Shown: piece by piece, positions 52,433 through 61,725 of the stretch
Layout: each line of letters opens with the position of its first letter
How positions within the stretch are numbered: the first letter of the stretch is position 1
Assembly: GCA_038212095.1 (NCBI GenBank)
Contig: JBBQUW010000006.1
Span: 72,496 to 136,495, forward strand
DNA length: 64,000 bases
DNA from: JAICYJ01 sp038212095
GTDB taxonomy: Bacteria; Actinomycetota; Thermoleophilia; Gaiellales; JAICJC01
Direction of reading: 5' to 3'
Translations under genes and position numbers: made by a program
The notes under the pieces: model-generated
Told to the model about the DNA's origin: nothing
The model's database searches: none
What the model saw: only the letters and a program-made list of their open reading frames with translations

Positions 52433-53797
52433 ATGAGCGACCGATGGCGGGATCGACTGGACAGGGTGCGTGACGCGTTGCGCACCGAGTTGTGGCCGGT
52501 CCCGACGATAGGTATCGCGGTGGGCCTCGGCTTGGGCATTGGCCTGCCACGGGTGGATGCGCACGTTGACGACGGGTTGTCCCCGGCGGCCGCGGCGTGG
52601 CTGTTCGGAGGTGGCCCGAGCGCCGCCAGAACGCTCCTGGGAGCGATTGCTGGGTCGCTAATCACGGTGACCGCGCTGACGTTCTCGCTGACAGTGGTGA
52701 CCTTGCAGCTGGCTAGCAGCCAGTTCTCTCCGCGCCTGTTGCGGACGTTCGCCCGCGACCGGTTTGTCCACATCACGCTGGCACTGTTTCTGGCGACCTT
52801 TACATACTCCTTGGCTGTGCTGCGCACCGTGCGCGATGCCGGGGATCACCAGAGAGCGTTCGTGCCGCAGCTGTCGATCACGATAGCGTTTGTACTGGGA
52901 GTGATGAGCGTCGTGGGGCTGGTGTTATTTCTGGCGCATCTGGCGGAGGAGATCCGGGTAGAGACGATGCTCCGCAACGTTCACCGAGAAGCGACCGAAA
53001 CAGTGCGTCGGGTCCTGGAGCAGCGCCGGCCGAACTCCGATGAGGCCGCCGCCCAGGAGCCCCCCGATGATGCCACTGTGTTGATTGCCGACGCATCCGG
53101 GTTCGTGGTACAGATCGACGAGCAAGCGTTGCTGGCCGCCACGGTCGATGCCGACGCCGTGCTGCTCTTGGACTGCTCTGCCGGAAGCGCGCTCGTGGCC
53201 GACACACCGATAGGCTTTATGTGGCGACCAACCGGGCATATCGATCCCGCTACCACGGAGCAACTCGTTCATGCCACGCGAAATGCACTGACAACAGGGT
53301 TCGAGCGGACCGAGTCCAACGACCCGGGATTCGGACTGCGGCAGCTCGCCGACGTAGCAACCAAAGCGCTCTCGCCCGGAATCAACGATCCGACAACCGC
53401 TGTACACGCGCTGGGCCACTGCTCGGCGCTGCTATGCGAGCTCGCCCGCCGCGATCTGAGTGCTCGACCACTGCGCGACGACGATGATCACATCCGCGTC
53501 ATCCTGCGCCAACCGGGCTTGGCCGACCTGCTGGAGGTCGCGATCGGTCAACCCCGCCGCTACGGCGCCGCCGATCCACAGGTCTTGGGGCGACTTTTCA
53601 TGCTGTTGGCCGAGCTAGCGTGGACCGTACAGTTCCCTGACCAATGCCAGGCCGTTGCAGGTCAACTCGACCGGCTACGCGCCACCGCGGCGCAGCAGGA
53701 CTTCGACGCCACTGAGAGGGCATGGCTGGCCACGCTAGCCAGCCGAGTCGAGCAAGCCCAATCCGGGCGCTGGACGCTGGGACCGCGCGCCACATGA
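52433..53797 (+). CDS. DUF2254 membrane protein
   Basis: A 454-residue protein. ATG at 52433 (a GTG sits just before it), with AGGGA upstream. Four hydrophobic segments in the N-terminal half: VPTIGIAVGLGLGIGLP, SLITVTALTFSLTVVTLQLASSQFSPRLLRTFARDRFVHITLALFLATFTYSLAVLRTV (the family's LASSQFSPR motif), and ITIAFVLGVMSVVGLVLFLAHL. The C-terminal half is a cytoplasmic alpha/beta region ending with the conserved DPGFGLRQLADVATKALSPGINDPTTAV. Function unknown in the family; a channel-like or envelope role is suspected. It overlaps the MscS gene by ATGA, which supports a role in membrane stress. Confidence 0.88.
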   Translation: MSDRWRDRLDRVRDALRTELWPVPTIGIAVGLGLGIGLPRVDAHVDDGLSPAAAAWLFGGGPSAARTLLGAIAGSLITVTALTFSLTVVTLQLASSQFSPRLLRTFARDRFVHITLALFLATFTYSLAVLRTVRDAGDHQRAFVPQLSITIAFVLGVMSVVGLVLFLAHLAEEIRVETMLRNVHREATETVRRVLEQRRPNSDEAAAQEPPDDATVLIADASGFVVQIDEQALLAATVDADAVLLLDCSAGSALVADTPIGFMWRPTGHIDPATTEQLVHATRNALTTGFERTESNDPGFGLRQLADVATKALSPGINDPTTAVHALGHCSALLCELARRDLSARPLRDDDDHIRVILRQPGLADLLEVAIGQPRRYGAADPQVLGRLFMLLAELAWTVQFPDQCQAVAGQLDRLRATAAQQDFDATERAWLATLASRVEQAQSGRWTLGPRAT

Positions 53798-54828
53798 GTG
53801 CTCCGCTGCCCCACTTCTTCGTGAGCGCACCGGGGCTGGTCGCGGCGCAGGTCACGCCATCCAACGGCCTGCCGGACGACAGCGGTGTGACTCTCGTCGG
53901 GATCACGGCCGAGACCGGGCTGAAGATGCTGTACACGATCGCCCTGATACTGGTCGTCTTCGCGGTCAGATTCGTCGCACGGGCCGTGATCCGCAGGCTG
54001 CTCGGCGGGGAGGTCGCCGATCCACGCCGTTTCTGGACCCGCCAAGGCGTCCAGGTCGTGACCGCCATCGTGCTCGCGCTCGGGGCGCTGTCGATCTGGA
54101 TCACACCCGACACCAACGTCACAACCGGCGTCGGGCTGATCAGCGCCGGGCTGGCATTCGCACTGCAGCAAGTGATTCTGTCACTGGCAGCCTACTTCGT
54201 GATCCTCCGCGGCGACACGTTCGGCATTGGGGACCGGATCACCCTCGGCGGTGTGCGCGGCGACGTTGTCCAGCTCGGCTTTCTCAAGACCACCATCATG
54301 GAAATGGGCCAGCCACCCTCGATCAGCACCGCGGATCCCGCCATATGGGTCAACTCCCGCCAGTACACCGGACGGCTCGTAACCGTCACCAACGGCGCCA
54401 TCTTCAAAGAGCCGGTCTACAACTACACGCGCGACTTTCCCTACCTGTGGGAAGAGATCGCCTTACCCATCAACTACGACGCCGACCGTGCCCGTGCCGA
54501 ACAGATCCTCCTCACCGCCGCCCGCACACACGACGCGATCGACCGAACCCGGGCGGTCGAAGCACTCGCACATATGCGAAACCTCTACGCCTTGGCCGAC
54601 GCCTCACTGGAGCCCGCCGTCTTCTGGCGCATCACCGACAACTGGCTGGAGCTCTCCCTACGCTTCCTCGTCCCAGCCCGCGGTGTTCGCGAGATCAAGG
54701 ACGCCATCAGCCGCCAAATCCTCGCGGACCTCGACCAAGCCGGCATCGGGATCGCCTCCGCCACCTACAACGTCGTCGGCCTCCCACCCATGCGCCTCGA
54801 GCGTTCCCCCGCCGCCAATGGCTCGTAG
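53794..54828 (+). CDS. MscS-family mechanosensitive channel-like protein
   Basis: A 344-residue protein. Start ATG overlaps the DUF2254 stop. Three to four N-terminal helices, then the pore helix TGVGLISAGLAFALQQVILSLAAYFVILRGDTFGIGDRITLGGVRGDVVQLGFLKTTIME with the Gly/Ala packing of MscS and the beta domain after it. VTVTNGAIFKEPVYNYTRDFPYLWEEIALPINYDAD begins the cytoplasmic C-terminal domain. Such channels open on swelling to release solutes. The ISTADPAIWVNSRQYTGR insert in the beta domain is longer than in E. coli MscS. Confidence 0.88.
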   Translation: MSAPLPHFFVSAPGLVAAQVTPSNGLPDDSGVTLVGITAETGLKMLYTIALILVVFAVRFVARAVIRRLLGGEVADPRRFWTRQGVQVVTAIVLALGALSIWITPDTNVTTGVGLISAGLAFALQQVILSLAAYFVILRGDTFGIGDRITLGGVRGDVVQLGFLKTTIMEMGQPPSISTADPAIWVNSRQYTGRLVTVTNGAIFKEPVYNYTRDFPYLWEEIALPINYDADRARAEQILLTAARTHDAIDRTRAVEALAHMRNLYALADASLEPAVFWRITDNWLELSLRFLVPARGVREIKDAISRQILADLDQAGIGIASATYNVVGLPPMRLERSPAANGS

Positions 54829-55240
54829 GCCCGACGAACGCGCCCACCTAGCCTGGCCAGATCACGACACCGTCGGTAGATGGTGTGCGGCCACCGCCGC
54901 ACGCACCCAATGATGATGGGTGCCACCCGTCCGACCTAGAACTAACCCTGGATTGTCGCCGGATCGTCACGCAGCGGCGCCCGTAAACCCCGACCATAGG
55001 GTCGCGACCCCTAGATTGCCGCTGTGCGCGGTGTGCGACCCACGAGCCCCGCGTCCTACCCCGCCTCACGCGGCGTCCAGATGCCGGTAATTGGGTGCCT
55101 TACACGCGGCACGGCCACCAGAATGCTTCCCACGCAACCATGCGCTTCGTGCGAAGCGACGACAACCAAAACCACAGGCGTCAGTCCGTTCTCGTAATGC
55201 ACGGGTGATGCCCGGCGACGCCGTCATTCGTTCGAGCCGG
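54829..55240. other. stretch without recognised gene
   Basis: About 410 bases between the MscS gene and the baeRF-like remnant. No credible frame, RNA or repeat seen. Confidence 0.4.
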
Positions 55241-55685
55241 TCAGTAGCGATAGATCGCGGCCAAGCCTGTTGGTGTGGGCATCCGGTCGGTGGGTACGAC
55301 GACGACCTCACCGCCCGCTCCCAACACGACCTCGGCGAGGTCATCGAGCACATCATCGACGTCCGTGTCATTCAGATCGGCGAATCTCGATTGCGCCGCT
55401 CGCCCGGTCGAGTCGCCCGGCGATTCGACGGTCAGCATCCACCTAACGCGTCGCGACCCGCCCTCTCGCGGCGGCCTCGGCGACGTCGTTGACCTCGTCT
55501 GAGCCCAGCTCGTGGGAGCTCGCGCTGCCGAAGGCTTCCACCAGCCCCGCGAGTCGGGCGAGATAGCGCGGCTCGACTACCTGCCAGGCGCGTTCGCGCA
55601 GCGTCTCGATCGGCAACCCGTCCGGCGAGCCGCCGCCACCGGCAGTCCACCAATCGACTTGACAGGTTAGTGCCGTTTGTGTCAT
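55241..55685 (-). pseudogene. baeRF/eRF1-like protein C-terminal remnant
   Basis: Two abutting frames make one C-terminal domain: ERAWQVVEPRYLARLAGLVEAFGSASSHELGSDEVNDVAEAAARGRVAT in the first (55443-55685), then after a one-base shift near 55440 TVESPGDS...FADLNDTDVDDVLDDLAEVVLGAGGEVVVVPTDRMPTPTGLAAIYRY (55241-55438). This is the end of bacterial archaeo-eukaryotic release-factor-like proteins (the AA-x-GRV-x-T and DRMPT-x-TGLAAIYRY signatures). The N-terminal two thirds are absent. Full-length proteins are thought to act on stalled ribosomes or hibernation; this copy is dead. Confidence 0.65.
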
Positions 55686-55858
55686 GGTCGACGCAGCGGC
55701 TCTTTGGGAGGTTCTGTGGTGAAAAGAGCGGTTGCGGCGTGCGCCCTGGTCAGCATGGTGCTTTGCTCGGGTGGTTCCGCCGAGGCGTGACGACCACCTC
55801 CTGGCCCTTTCGATCCATCGTGACCCTCACACAACCTAGGGGGTCACGTCCTGCAATC

Positions 55859-56317
55859 ATGTACCATGACCGACTGGTCGGTTCTGTGAGTAGTCTTCCG
55901 GAATACTTGAGCGTGCTGAGCTTGCGACAGCCGTGGGCGAGTCTTGTGGCGATGTCCGGCGTTGACCGCGTGCCGAGCCCCTGGGCGGTCGATGATCGTG
56001 GTCTATATGCGATTCACGCGCATGGCCGCGATTCCTATGTCACCGCGTCGGCCGCGTGGAATAGCTTGGTGGCGCGTGTCTCCACCGGAACGACGCCGCT
56101 TGCGTTTCCGTTGCCGCAGGATGCGGTGATCGCGATCGGACAGATCGTCGGGTGCGAGCACGGAAATACCGGCTGGGCGGTCGTGCTGGCCGATGTGCGC
56201 CGTGCTCCCCAGCCGATCCCGGCACATGCGGGACTCGGCCTGTGGCGGTGGCGCGTTCCCGCGGAGATGAGGGCAGGAGATTACTGGGTCGATCTCGGGC
56301 ATGATCGGGAGGTCTGA
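55859..56317 (+). CDS. ASCH-domain protein
   Basis: About 152 residues from the ATG at 55859; a GTG at 55886 would remove nine. It holds an ASCH/PUA-like domain: YLSVLSLRQPWASLVAMSGVDRV with the typical S-L-R-Q-P-W-A opening, then a basic middle and AVIAIGQIVGCEHGNTGWAVVLADVRRAPQPIPAHAGLGLWRWRVPAEM. The usual G-x-K-x-x-E-x-R after the first strand is altered here (VDRVPSPWAVDD). ASCH domains bind RNA or act in RNA-linked regulation; some are nucleases. A 47-residue ORF overlaps its stop. Confidence 0.75.
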   Translation: MYHDRLVGSVSSLPEYLSVLSLRQPWASLVAMSGVDRVPSPWAVDDRGLYAIHAHGRDSYVTASAAWNSLVARVSTGTTPLAFPLPQDAVIAIGQIVGCEHGNTGWAVVLADVRRAPQPIPAHAGLGLWRWRVPAEMRAGDYWVDLGHDREV

Positions 56318-56460
56318 TGATGCCCGGCTCGCCCTGGGTATGGACGTTTGATCCGCTTCAGCTCGCTCCGCAGGAGCGCAGCGGCGTGGAAGCAGCGGCC
56401 AGTTCACGGTGGGCCCGCCGCGAGACCGACACTGAGGGCGACGAACAGTTCCGTGTTTAG
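56317..56460 (+). CDS. 47-residue protein coupled to the ASCH gene
   Basis: A short frame (starts MMPGSPWVWTFDPLQLAPQE, acidic at the end) whose ATG shares one base with the ASCH gene's TGA, the arrangement of translationally coupled genes. GGGAGG lies a few bases ahead of it inside the ASCH gene. It has two Trp near the start and a charged helix. No family recognised. It could be a partner of the ASCH protein. Confidence 0.45.
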   Translation: MMPGSPWVWTFDPLQLAPQERSGVEAAASSRWARRETDTEGDEQFRV

Positions 56461-57082
56461 CACCTGACCCGTTTGCGTTTCGGATTTGGAGCCTGGTTGG
56501 ACGATCCTCAGATCAGGCTCAGCATCTGATCGGCGAGCCATCGCGCATCCTCCTTGACCCATTCGATTGTCCGACCCGGCAGAGGTTTTACGCAGCGCAG
56601 TCGTCCCGCCGCGAACAGCCCGATCGGCAGCGCCGGGTCACACGGCTGACACCTGCAGCGTCCAGTTCGGCCGGAGCCCCGTGGGGGCCACCATGAGGGC
56701 ACCGGCGAGGCTCCATTTCCGGCGTGGGGACAAGCTTCGCGACGTTGCTGGGGCTTGTAGCCTGGGACCCAAGGCCGAATCCCCGCAGATATCATCGACC
56801 CAGCCCACAAAATCCGACCCAAACATGACCCCCACCCGTCGCTACCACTCGGGGAGAGACACACTAGACAGCATCGAGGGCCGCGAAGAAGACAGCGGCG
56901 GACTGCTCGACGACCAGCTCGGCTCATACCTCGCCTCCCCCCAACGAGGCAAAAGCGTGCCCAGCCGGCCGCCACGTCCCGCACGCTGGCGACCATCCAA
57001 GCGGATGACCGACACGGAACGCGTCTAGGTGCTGTGGGTGCGGACGACTCTCACCGTCGGGTGGGATGGGGCAGGTGGGCCT
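56461..57082. other. stretch without recognised gene
   Basis: About 620 bases with several open frames but none with family features or a good SD. A frame at 56826-57028 has a plausible polar C-terminus (MTPTRRYHSGRDTLDSIEGR) but I cannot support it as a gene. Confidence 0.4.
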
Positions 57083-57233
57083 TCAGGCGCGGTTGGCGCG
57101 GGCGGCGACGAGTTCGGCGGCCTGTGCGGCGGTGGGGTCGTCTGGCGAGCTTCCGTTTGTCTTTCCGAGCCCGTCGGCGACGCGCGCGCCTAGTTGCGGG
57201 TCGACGCTGACCCAGTAGGCGACTACGTATGGA
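57083..57233 (-). pseudogene. catalase C-terminal remnant
   Basis: The minus strand reads SPYVVAYWVSVDPQLGARVADGLGKTNGSSPDDPTAAQAAELVAARANRA then stop. This resembles the end of the catalase-related helical domain (a Tyr-Trp, then VDPxLGxRVAxGLG). No catalase core is found upstream (to the right), where a membrane protein gene begins on the other strand. A truncated relic. Confidence 0.5.
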
Positions 57234-58458
57234 CTGCCCAATCAGCTCGCGGGAGGTACTGCCGAGTGTCGACGCCACCGATGTGCAACGCCAAGCTCAC
57301 CGTTCACTGCGCTACGTTCGAGGTTGCACTCGTCGTGTGATCGCAGCAGCCTGTCGGGATAGCTCGGTTATAGTATTGCTGCTGATGAGTGGCGCTTTGT
57401 TCGCTGTCTTGCCTGTTGGGGATTCTCGGCGCGCGGCGATTGGTCGGGTGGCGTTTGGCACGCTGTGGGTGGCGGGACTGTTTTTCCTGTTCAGCGTCCC
57501 GACCAAGCAGTTCAAGCCGTTGTACGGCCACGCTCCGTGGCTGGATGATCCGTTCGACGCGATCTATTCGTTCGCCATGTTCTTCGTGCCACTGGTTGGG
57601 CTCTGCCTGCTCGTGGAGGTGTCTTTGTGCCTGAAATCCGAGGCGCTGCCGCTCGCGCGTGTCCACCGGATGGTGCGTGCCTGCCGGGTCGTGCTGGTGA
57701 TGGTCGGGGTGACGCTTGTGTCCTGTTGGATCAGCGTGGCCGTCGGGGCGAACAGTTCGGCCTGGAGGCCGGCGCAGACCGGTGGGCTGATCGCCTTCCT
57801 TATCCTGGTCACCATTGGCACTGGTCGCGTCACCGCCGATCTTGGGCGACTCCGCGGGCACGCCGCTTTGGCGGCAGCCGCGGGCGATCGGAGTGGCGAT
57901 CTGGTGGGGGTTCCGATCGGCGACTGGCTCGGTGACCTGGTCGAGGTGGTCAGGCGGGAGAGTCGGTGGTGTGGCCCGCTGCGCCCGTGGATCGTCGCGG
58001 CGGCCACCTGGGCGGAGCGGACGATCGTCGCGCGATTGCGGCGCCATCCTCTGCTTGGCGCGGCGCTCGCTGCGATCGGGTTTGGCCTCGGCGTGGGCCT
58101 CAACCAAGCGATCCGCGAGGGCTACAACCTTCCGGCGACGGTGCTGACCGTGGGCCTGTTGATCGCAGGCATGTACGCCTTCCTCGTCGTGGCAGGGGCA
58201 CACCTCGGCATCGTCCGCAGCGAGCGGCCCCTCACCAACGCACACCGGCGCGCGGTCGAGGCCCAGGTCGGCGCGTGCGCCGCCGCTGTGTTGGCGCTCA
58301 CATTCCGCAACTCGCTGTGGTGGATCGTGGCCAGCAACGCGACCGCGGCGGGCGCCGCCCAGTTCGCCGACCTGCTGGCGATCGCGGCCACCAGCGGCGC
58401 CACCGCCACGCTCGCGACGCAATCACTACGCGCTGCGCCCGACCGCCCGCAGGAATAG
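57229..58458 (+). CDS. integral membrane protein of unknown function
   Basis: Up to 409 residues; the true start may be the GTG at 57337, because the first 36 residues overlap the catalase relic. About eight hydrophobic segments: VIVLLLMSGALFAVLP, AFGTLWVAGLFFLFSV, FAMFFVPLVGLCLLVEVSL, VVLVMVGVTLVSCWISVAVG, TGGLIAFLILVTIG, LLGAALAAIGFGLGVGL, VLTVGLLIAGMYAFLVVAGAHL and a last Ala-rich pair. Charged loops between. No family recognised. Long coding pattern and amphipathic loops support a real gene. Confidence 0.6.
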   Translation: MDCPISSREVLPSVDATDVQRQAHRSLRYVRGCTRRVIAAACRDSSVIVLLLMSGALFAVLPVGDSRRAAIGRVAFGTLWVAGLFFLFSVPTKQFKPLYGHAPWLDDPFDAIYSFAMFFVPLVGLCLLVEVSLCLKSEALPLARVHRMVRACRVVLVMVGVTLVSCWISVAVGANSSAWRPAQTGGLIAFLILVTIGTGRVTADLGRLRGHAALAAAAGDRSGDLVGVPIGDWLGDLVEVVRRESRWCGPLRPWIVAAATWAERTIVARLRRHPLLGAALAAIGFGLGVGLNQAIREGYNLPATVLTVGLLIAGMYAFLVVAGAHLGIVRSERPLTNAHRRAVEAQVGACAAAVLALTFRNSLWWIVASNATAAGAAQFADLLAIAATSGATATLATQSLRAAPDRPQE

Positions 58459-58799
58459 CGGGGCCCTCCTCAGTGCGGGCGCTTTCGCGCGGGCTGCGCC
58501 GTGGCCTTGCTACAAGTGAAGCGTCGCGGGGCGGCATCTCGCCGTGGGTTGCTTTGGCAGCCCGGCGGCTTTTCGCAGCTTCTGTGCGATCTCGATGTCT
58601 CCTCGGGTGCGTTCCCGGGGCGAACACTCGCCAGTCAGTTGCGGCCAAAGCCGCCGGTCTCGAGCCGCCCCCGTAATCGCTGGACAGTCCCGCCAGGCCG
58701 GCCCGTTCGAGAAGCCGCTGGACAGCCGTGCTCGTCGTGACATGCCACAGCCACGATCGATTCCTCACAAGCGCCGCCGGCAAGGACGCTAGTTGTAGG
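58459..58799. other. stretch without recognised gene
   Basis: About 340 bases after the membrane protein. A minus-strand frame here (TTSTAVQRLLERAGLAGL) has a hint of transposase HTH, which would fit the IS481 relic to the right, but it is too weak to call. Confidence 0.35.
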
Positions 58800-59060
58800 T
58801 GTTAGGCACGTTGTTCAGCCTCATGCACGCCACGCGCTGCGTGCAAGGCAAGGCAGCGCAGGAAGCCGATCGCGGTGGCGGCCCGCTGGTCGGTGAGTAC
58901 CTCGACGTAGGCAAGACGAGGTGGCGTCATCGACACAGACAAGGACGTTCTCATAGCCGAGCCGGCGGGAGCCGGTGCGTTTCTTTTGGCCGCGCCGTGT
59001 CCCGGTCGCGGCGTGTCCGACACCATCGATACCGCCAGCTTCTTGACGTGATTTGCAGCA
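58800..59060 (-). mobile_element. IS481-like transposase fragment
   Basis: Two frames together show the central part of an IS481/IS3-type DDE transposase: KKLAVSMV...GYENVLVCVDDATS (DVKKLG-like start and the first catalytic Asp in VDDAT), then after a one-base shift near 58950 RLAYVEVLTDQRAATAIGFLRCLALHAARGV. The start, the last Glu motif and the inverted repeats are missing. It directly abuts the truncated RsbW-like gene, which suggests that its insertion cut that gene. Confidence 0.6.
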
Positions 59061-59079
59061 GCTCGCCCGGCCAGCGCCG

Positions 59080-59406
59080 CTAAAACCGAGGGGGGTTGGC
59101 GCGCGCCGCTAAATCGAGCGAGCCATGGCCTTCGTCTGTCACGGTCACCACGAGTTCGTCGGGGGAGGCTTCGGCGCTGAGCGTGACTGTGCCTGTCGAT
59201 CCGGAGTAGGCGTGGCGAACGGCGTTTGTGACCGCTTCGGTCACCGCTAAGGCGACCGAAGCCTCGTCAAAGCCGCGCCCGGCGATTATGCCGTCGAGTG
59301 TCCGGCGGAGTTGCGGCACGCTGCTTGGAACCGCCGTGGCCTGCCATGTCCCTAGCCGCTCGCGACCCATGACGCGGCTACCCGTGTCTCGTTGGGGGTA
59401 CCACAC
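59080..59406 (-). pseudogene. truncated RsbW-like ATP-binding protein
   Basis: A 108-residue frame (possible true start at the ATG ending 59370) with the anti-sigma kinase-like HATPase fold: SVPQLRRTLDGIIAGRGFDEASVALAVTEAVTNAVRHAYSG (N-box E-x3-N-A-x2-H) and ELVVTVTDEGHG (G1 box). It then runs into unrelated residues and stops where full proteins continue with G-x-GLGLxLI. So the C-terminal ATP-lid part is lost, next to an IS481 fragment. The full-length kin are serine kinases or anti-sigma factors of stress pathways. Confidence 0.65.
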
Positions 59407-59532
59407 GGTGATGGTTTCCCTGGGACGCCGGCGCCCAAACGACGCCGCCGCGGAGCGGCCACACGCGGCGCGCGGCCGCGCGCTAGCATGGCCGACGTGC
59501 GGTAGAGATTCTTGTCTCGGATTGGGGGGCCC

Positions 59533-59877
59533 GTGAGCGACAACAACGGTTGGGGATCAGTTCGCCGTGAGCGCTTGGTGAAGAACGAGATGGCGTTTCG
59601 GGACTACAACAATCGACGAGTGGCGGTCGAGCAGCAAGCAGCCGGCGTCGGTGAAGACATCCAAGCAGAACACGTCCCATTCGTGTGTGAGTGCGGAAGC
59701 GCTGACTGCATCGGCGCATTGATGGTTACCGTTGACCAGTACGAAACTGTTCACTCAACGCCGATCCGGTTCCTTGTCAAGCCTGACCACAGCTACCCCG
59801 ACGTCGAGTCCCTCGCCGAGCAGCACGACCATTACTGGGTGGTGGAAAAGCACCCCGGCGAGATGCCGCTGAACTGA
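59533..59877 (+). CDS. conserved hypothetical protein with CECxxxDC motif
   Basis: A 114-residue protein from the GTG at 59533. It matches a small family common in actinobacteria: VRRERLVKNEMAFRDYNNRRVAVEQQA, then HVPFVCECGSADCIGALMVTVDQYETVHSTPIRFLVKPDHSYPDVESLAEQHDHYWVVEKHPGE. The three cysteines (CECGSADC) and conserved Glu suggest a metal or structural site. Function unknown. It stands alone. Confidence 0.75.
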   Translation: MSDNNGWGSVRRERLVKNEMAFRDYNNRRVAVEQQAAGVGEDIQAEHVPFVCECGSADCIGALMVTVDQYETVHSTPIRFLVKPDHSYPDVESLAEQHDHYWVVEKHPGEMPLN

Positions 59878-59959
59878 GTCTGCCGTGAACGAAGTCGCCG
59901 TGAACCGCCTGCTCGCCGTCGCGCTCCGCCCTGCTGGCGGCTGCCGCCTGCCGCGCGCC

Positions 59960-60298
59960 GGGAGAGCCACCCCGTCAATCCCGACGCCGGTACCTACGCC
60001 GATCTCATGCGCCGGAGGCCGCAGGCAGCACGCAACTGCTGATCGCCCAGGGCCGCGCCGGCCGAATCGGCGTCACCTACGCCCAGGTCGCGCTGCGCCA
60101 GGCCGCGGCCGACCTCGACGGCTTAACACGCGACCTCCACCAGGTGACGCCGCCCAGCGGGCGAACCGCCGCCCAACGACGCCTCCAAACGACGGTCGAC
60201 CGAGAACGCGCCCTGATCCGCACCATCTCCCAGCGATGGCCAAACGAACGAGCCCTGGCGGCGCCGAAGCCCGCTCGGCCGCGGGAGCGCACCTACTG
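59960..60298 (+). pseudogene. frameshifted small helical protein
   Basis: One frame gives RRESHPVNPDAGTYADLMRR, and after a shift near 60015 another gives EAAGSTQLLIAQGRAGRIGV then TYAQVALRQAAADLDGLTRD and so on to a stop at 60298 (ARPRERTY). The joined product is a helical, Arg/Gln-rich protein with even codon pattern, whereas the unshifted frame stops within a few codons. I do not recognise the family. Confidence 0.35.
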
Positions 60299-60429
60299 AA
60301 CGGCGCCCTCTCGATCGCACTCAGCGTGTAACCCAACGAATCTCCAGATGTGAGTGGCGACCCGCTCGTTTCGCCGAAGAGGTAAGCGGGTATCTCACCA
60401 TCTCACTGAGAACCAGAAAGGTGTTAGAA

Positions 60430-60906
60430 ATGGCAACAGTATCCGAGACAGTCGACGTCAACGTTCCCGTTAGCGTCGCGTACGAGCAATGGACACGCTT
60501 CGAGCAGTTCCCAAGCTTCATGGAGGCCATCCAGGAAGTCACCAAGCTCGACGAGACTCACCTGCACTGGGTGGCCGAGATCGGCGGCAAGCGCCACGAA
60601 TGGGACGCCGAGATCATTGATATCCAGCCCAACCACCGCATCGCGTGGCGCTCGACGAGCGGGCTTCGCAACGACGGCGTCGTCATCTTCGAGCCAGTCG
60701 AGGCTGGTGTGACCCGCGTCAAGGTCGACTTCGAGCACGACTCCGAAGGCATCGTCGAAACGATCGGCGCTGCGATCGGAGCCGACGACCGCCAGGTGCA
60801 AGCTGACCTCCTGCGCTACAAGGAGAAGGTCGAGGCGCAAAGCAGCACCACCACGATCCCAGCCGAAACGCCCACCACAGAGACACAGTCCAACCAGAGG
60901 TTCTAG
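60430..60906 (+). CDS. SRPBCC/polyketide-cyclase-like protein
   Basis: A 158-residue protein, ATG at 60430 with AAAGG 8 bases upstream. START/Bet v1-like helix-grip fold: VSETVDVNVPVSVAYEQWTRFEQFPSFMEAIQEVTKLDETHLHWVAEIGGKRHEWDAEIIDIQPNHRIAWRSTSGLRNDGVVIFEPVEAGVTRVKVDFEHD, the form of the YndB/cyclase-dehydrase branch often annotated as membrane-stress or lipid-binding. The last 30 residues are a Thr/Glu-rich tail. Ligand unknown. It stands alone in the decayed zone but is intact. Confidence 0.85.
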   Translation: MATVSETVDVNVPVSVAYEQWTRFEQFPSFMEAIQEVTKLDETHLHWVAEIGGKRHEWDAEIIDIQPNHRIAWRSTSGLRNDGVVIFEPVEAGVTRVKVDFEHDSEGIVETIGAAIGADDRQVQADLLRYKEKVEAQSSTTTIPAETPTTETQSNQRF

Positions 60907-61320
60907 CTGCCGCGCCCGCGGACGTTGCGAACGAGAGGGCGGATTCATCCGAGCCTCCCACGAGGCTGTGGTCTACCCCGACTACAGCTTAGGAGGACTC
61001 GGAGGTGGACGCACGGTAACGCGAACCTTCGAACATGCTTGTCGACGCAAATTGGTTCGGTCGGTGGTTTAGAGGTTATCGTTGAAGGCGGCTGCGTTCC
61101 GCGTGCCACCGGCGGTGCATTCGCTGTGGCATCGCTGGCAGCAGACCAGCCCCAGTGAGCGCTGTTCGTGGAGTGCATCCGCGGGCACCGCTGACTACCA
61201 GGCTGCCCGGGCATCCAGCGACCGCGGTCTGACGAACTACCGAAATCACCCCCAAAACCGGGCCACCAGAGCGGATCCAAATGATGCGGGCGTCCATGGT
61301 CTTGGGCTCTTTCGGGGTGG
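60907..61320. other. stretch without recognised gene
   Basis: About 410 bases. Frames on both strands are short and show no family feature. Nothing else seen. Confidence 0.4.
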
Positions 61321-61725
61321 TCACGCGGGTGTCGGCGATAGGTGCTCGTGAATCGCTCGCCACGTGCCATCGGCGTCACGTCGAAAGGCGACGGTTTCTC
61401 GCTCGTTTATGGTTGACTGCTGGCCTCCAGCCTCCACGGTGGTTTGGACAGAGTGAGTGAATATGGCGACTTCGCCGATGAGTTGCAGGTTAGGGTCGGT
61501 TGATGTACAGCTGAGCACCCGGAAGCTGTCCTCGTCTTCTAAGCGCGCCCATTCTCGTCGAAACTCAGCCTTCGATCCAAGACGTTTGGGCGTCGTATAG
61601 AAGATGAACGTCGCATCTGGGTCAAAACAGTCGAAGTACGCCTCGGTGTTGTGTGATCCAAACGCCTCGACGAGTTTGCGCGCGGCGTCGAGCACTTCCT
61701 CGCGGTCTTGGAGCGTCGTCGTCAT
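61321..61725 (-). CDS. SnoaL-like (NTF2 fold) protein
   Basis: A 134-residue protein with the SnoaL_3/DUF4440 layout: DREEVLDAARKLVEAFGSHNTEAYFDCFDPDATFIFYTTPKRLGSKAEFRREWARLEDEDSFRVLSCTSTDPNLQLIGEVAIFTHSVQTTVEAGGQQSTINERETVAFRRDADGTWRAIHEHLSPTP. The Trp-Arg-Ala-Ile-His-Glu-His end is the family's signature. Probable small-molecule hydrolase, isomerase or binding protein. Its ATG overlaps the stop of a small membrane-protein frame by ATGA. Confidence 0.85.
   Translation of the reverse strand: MTTTLQDREEVLDAARKLVEAFGSHNTEAYFDCFDPDATFIFYTTPKRLGSKAEFRREWARLEDEDSFRVLSCTSTDPNLQLIGEVAIFTHSVQTTVEAGGQQSTINERETVAFRRDADGTWRAIHEHLSPTPA

Noticed and set aside
56567..57028. 153-residue rightward frame
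   Set aside because: No SD, no family pattern and uneven composition along its length.
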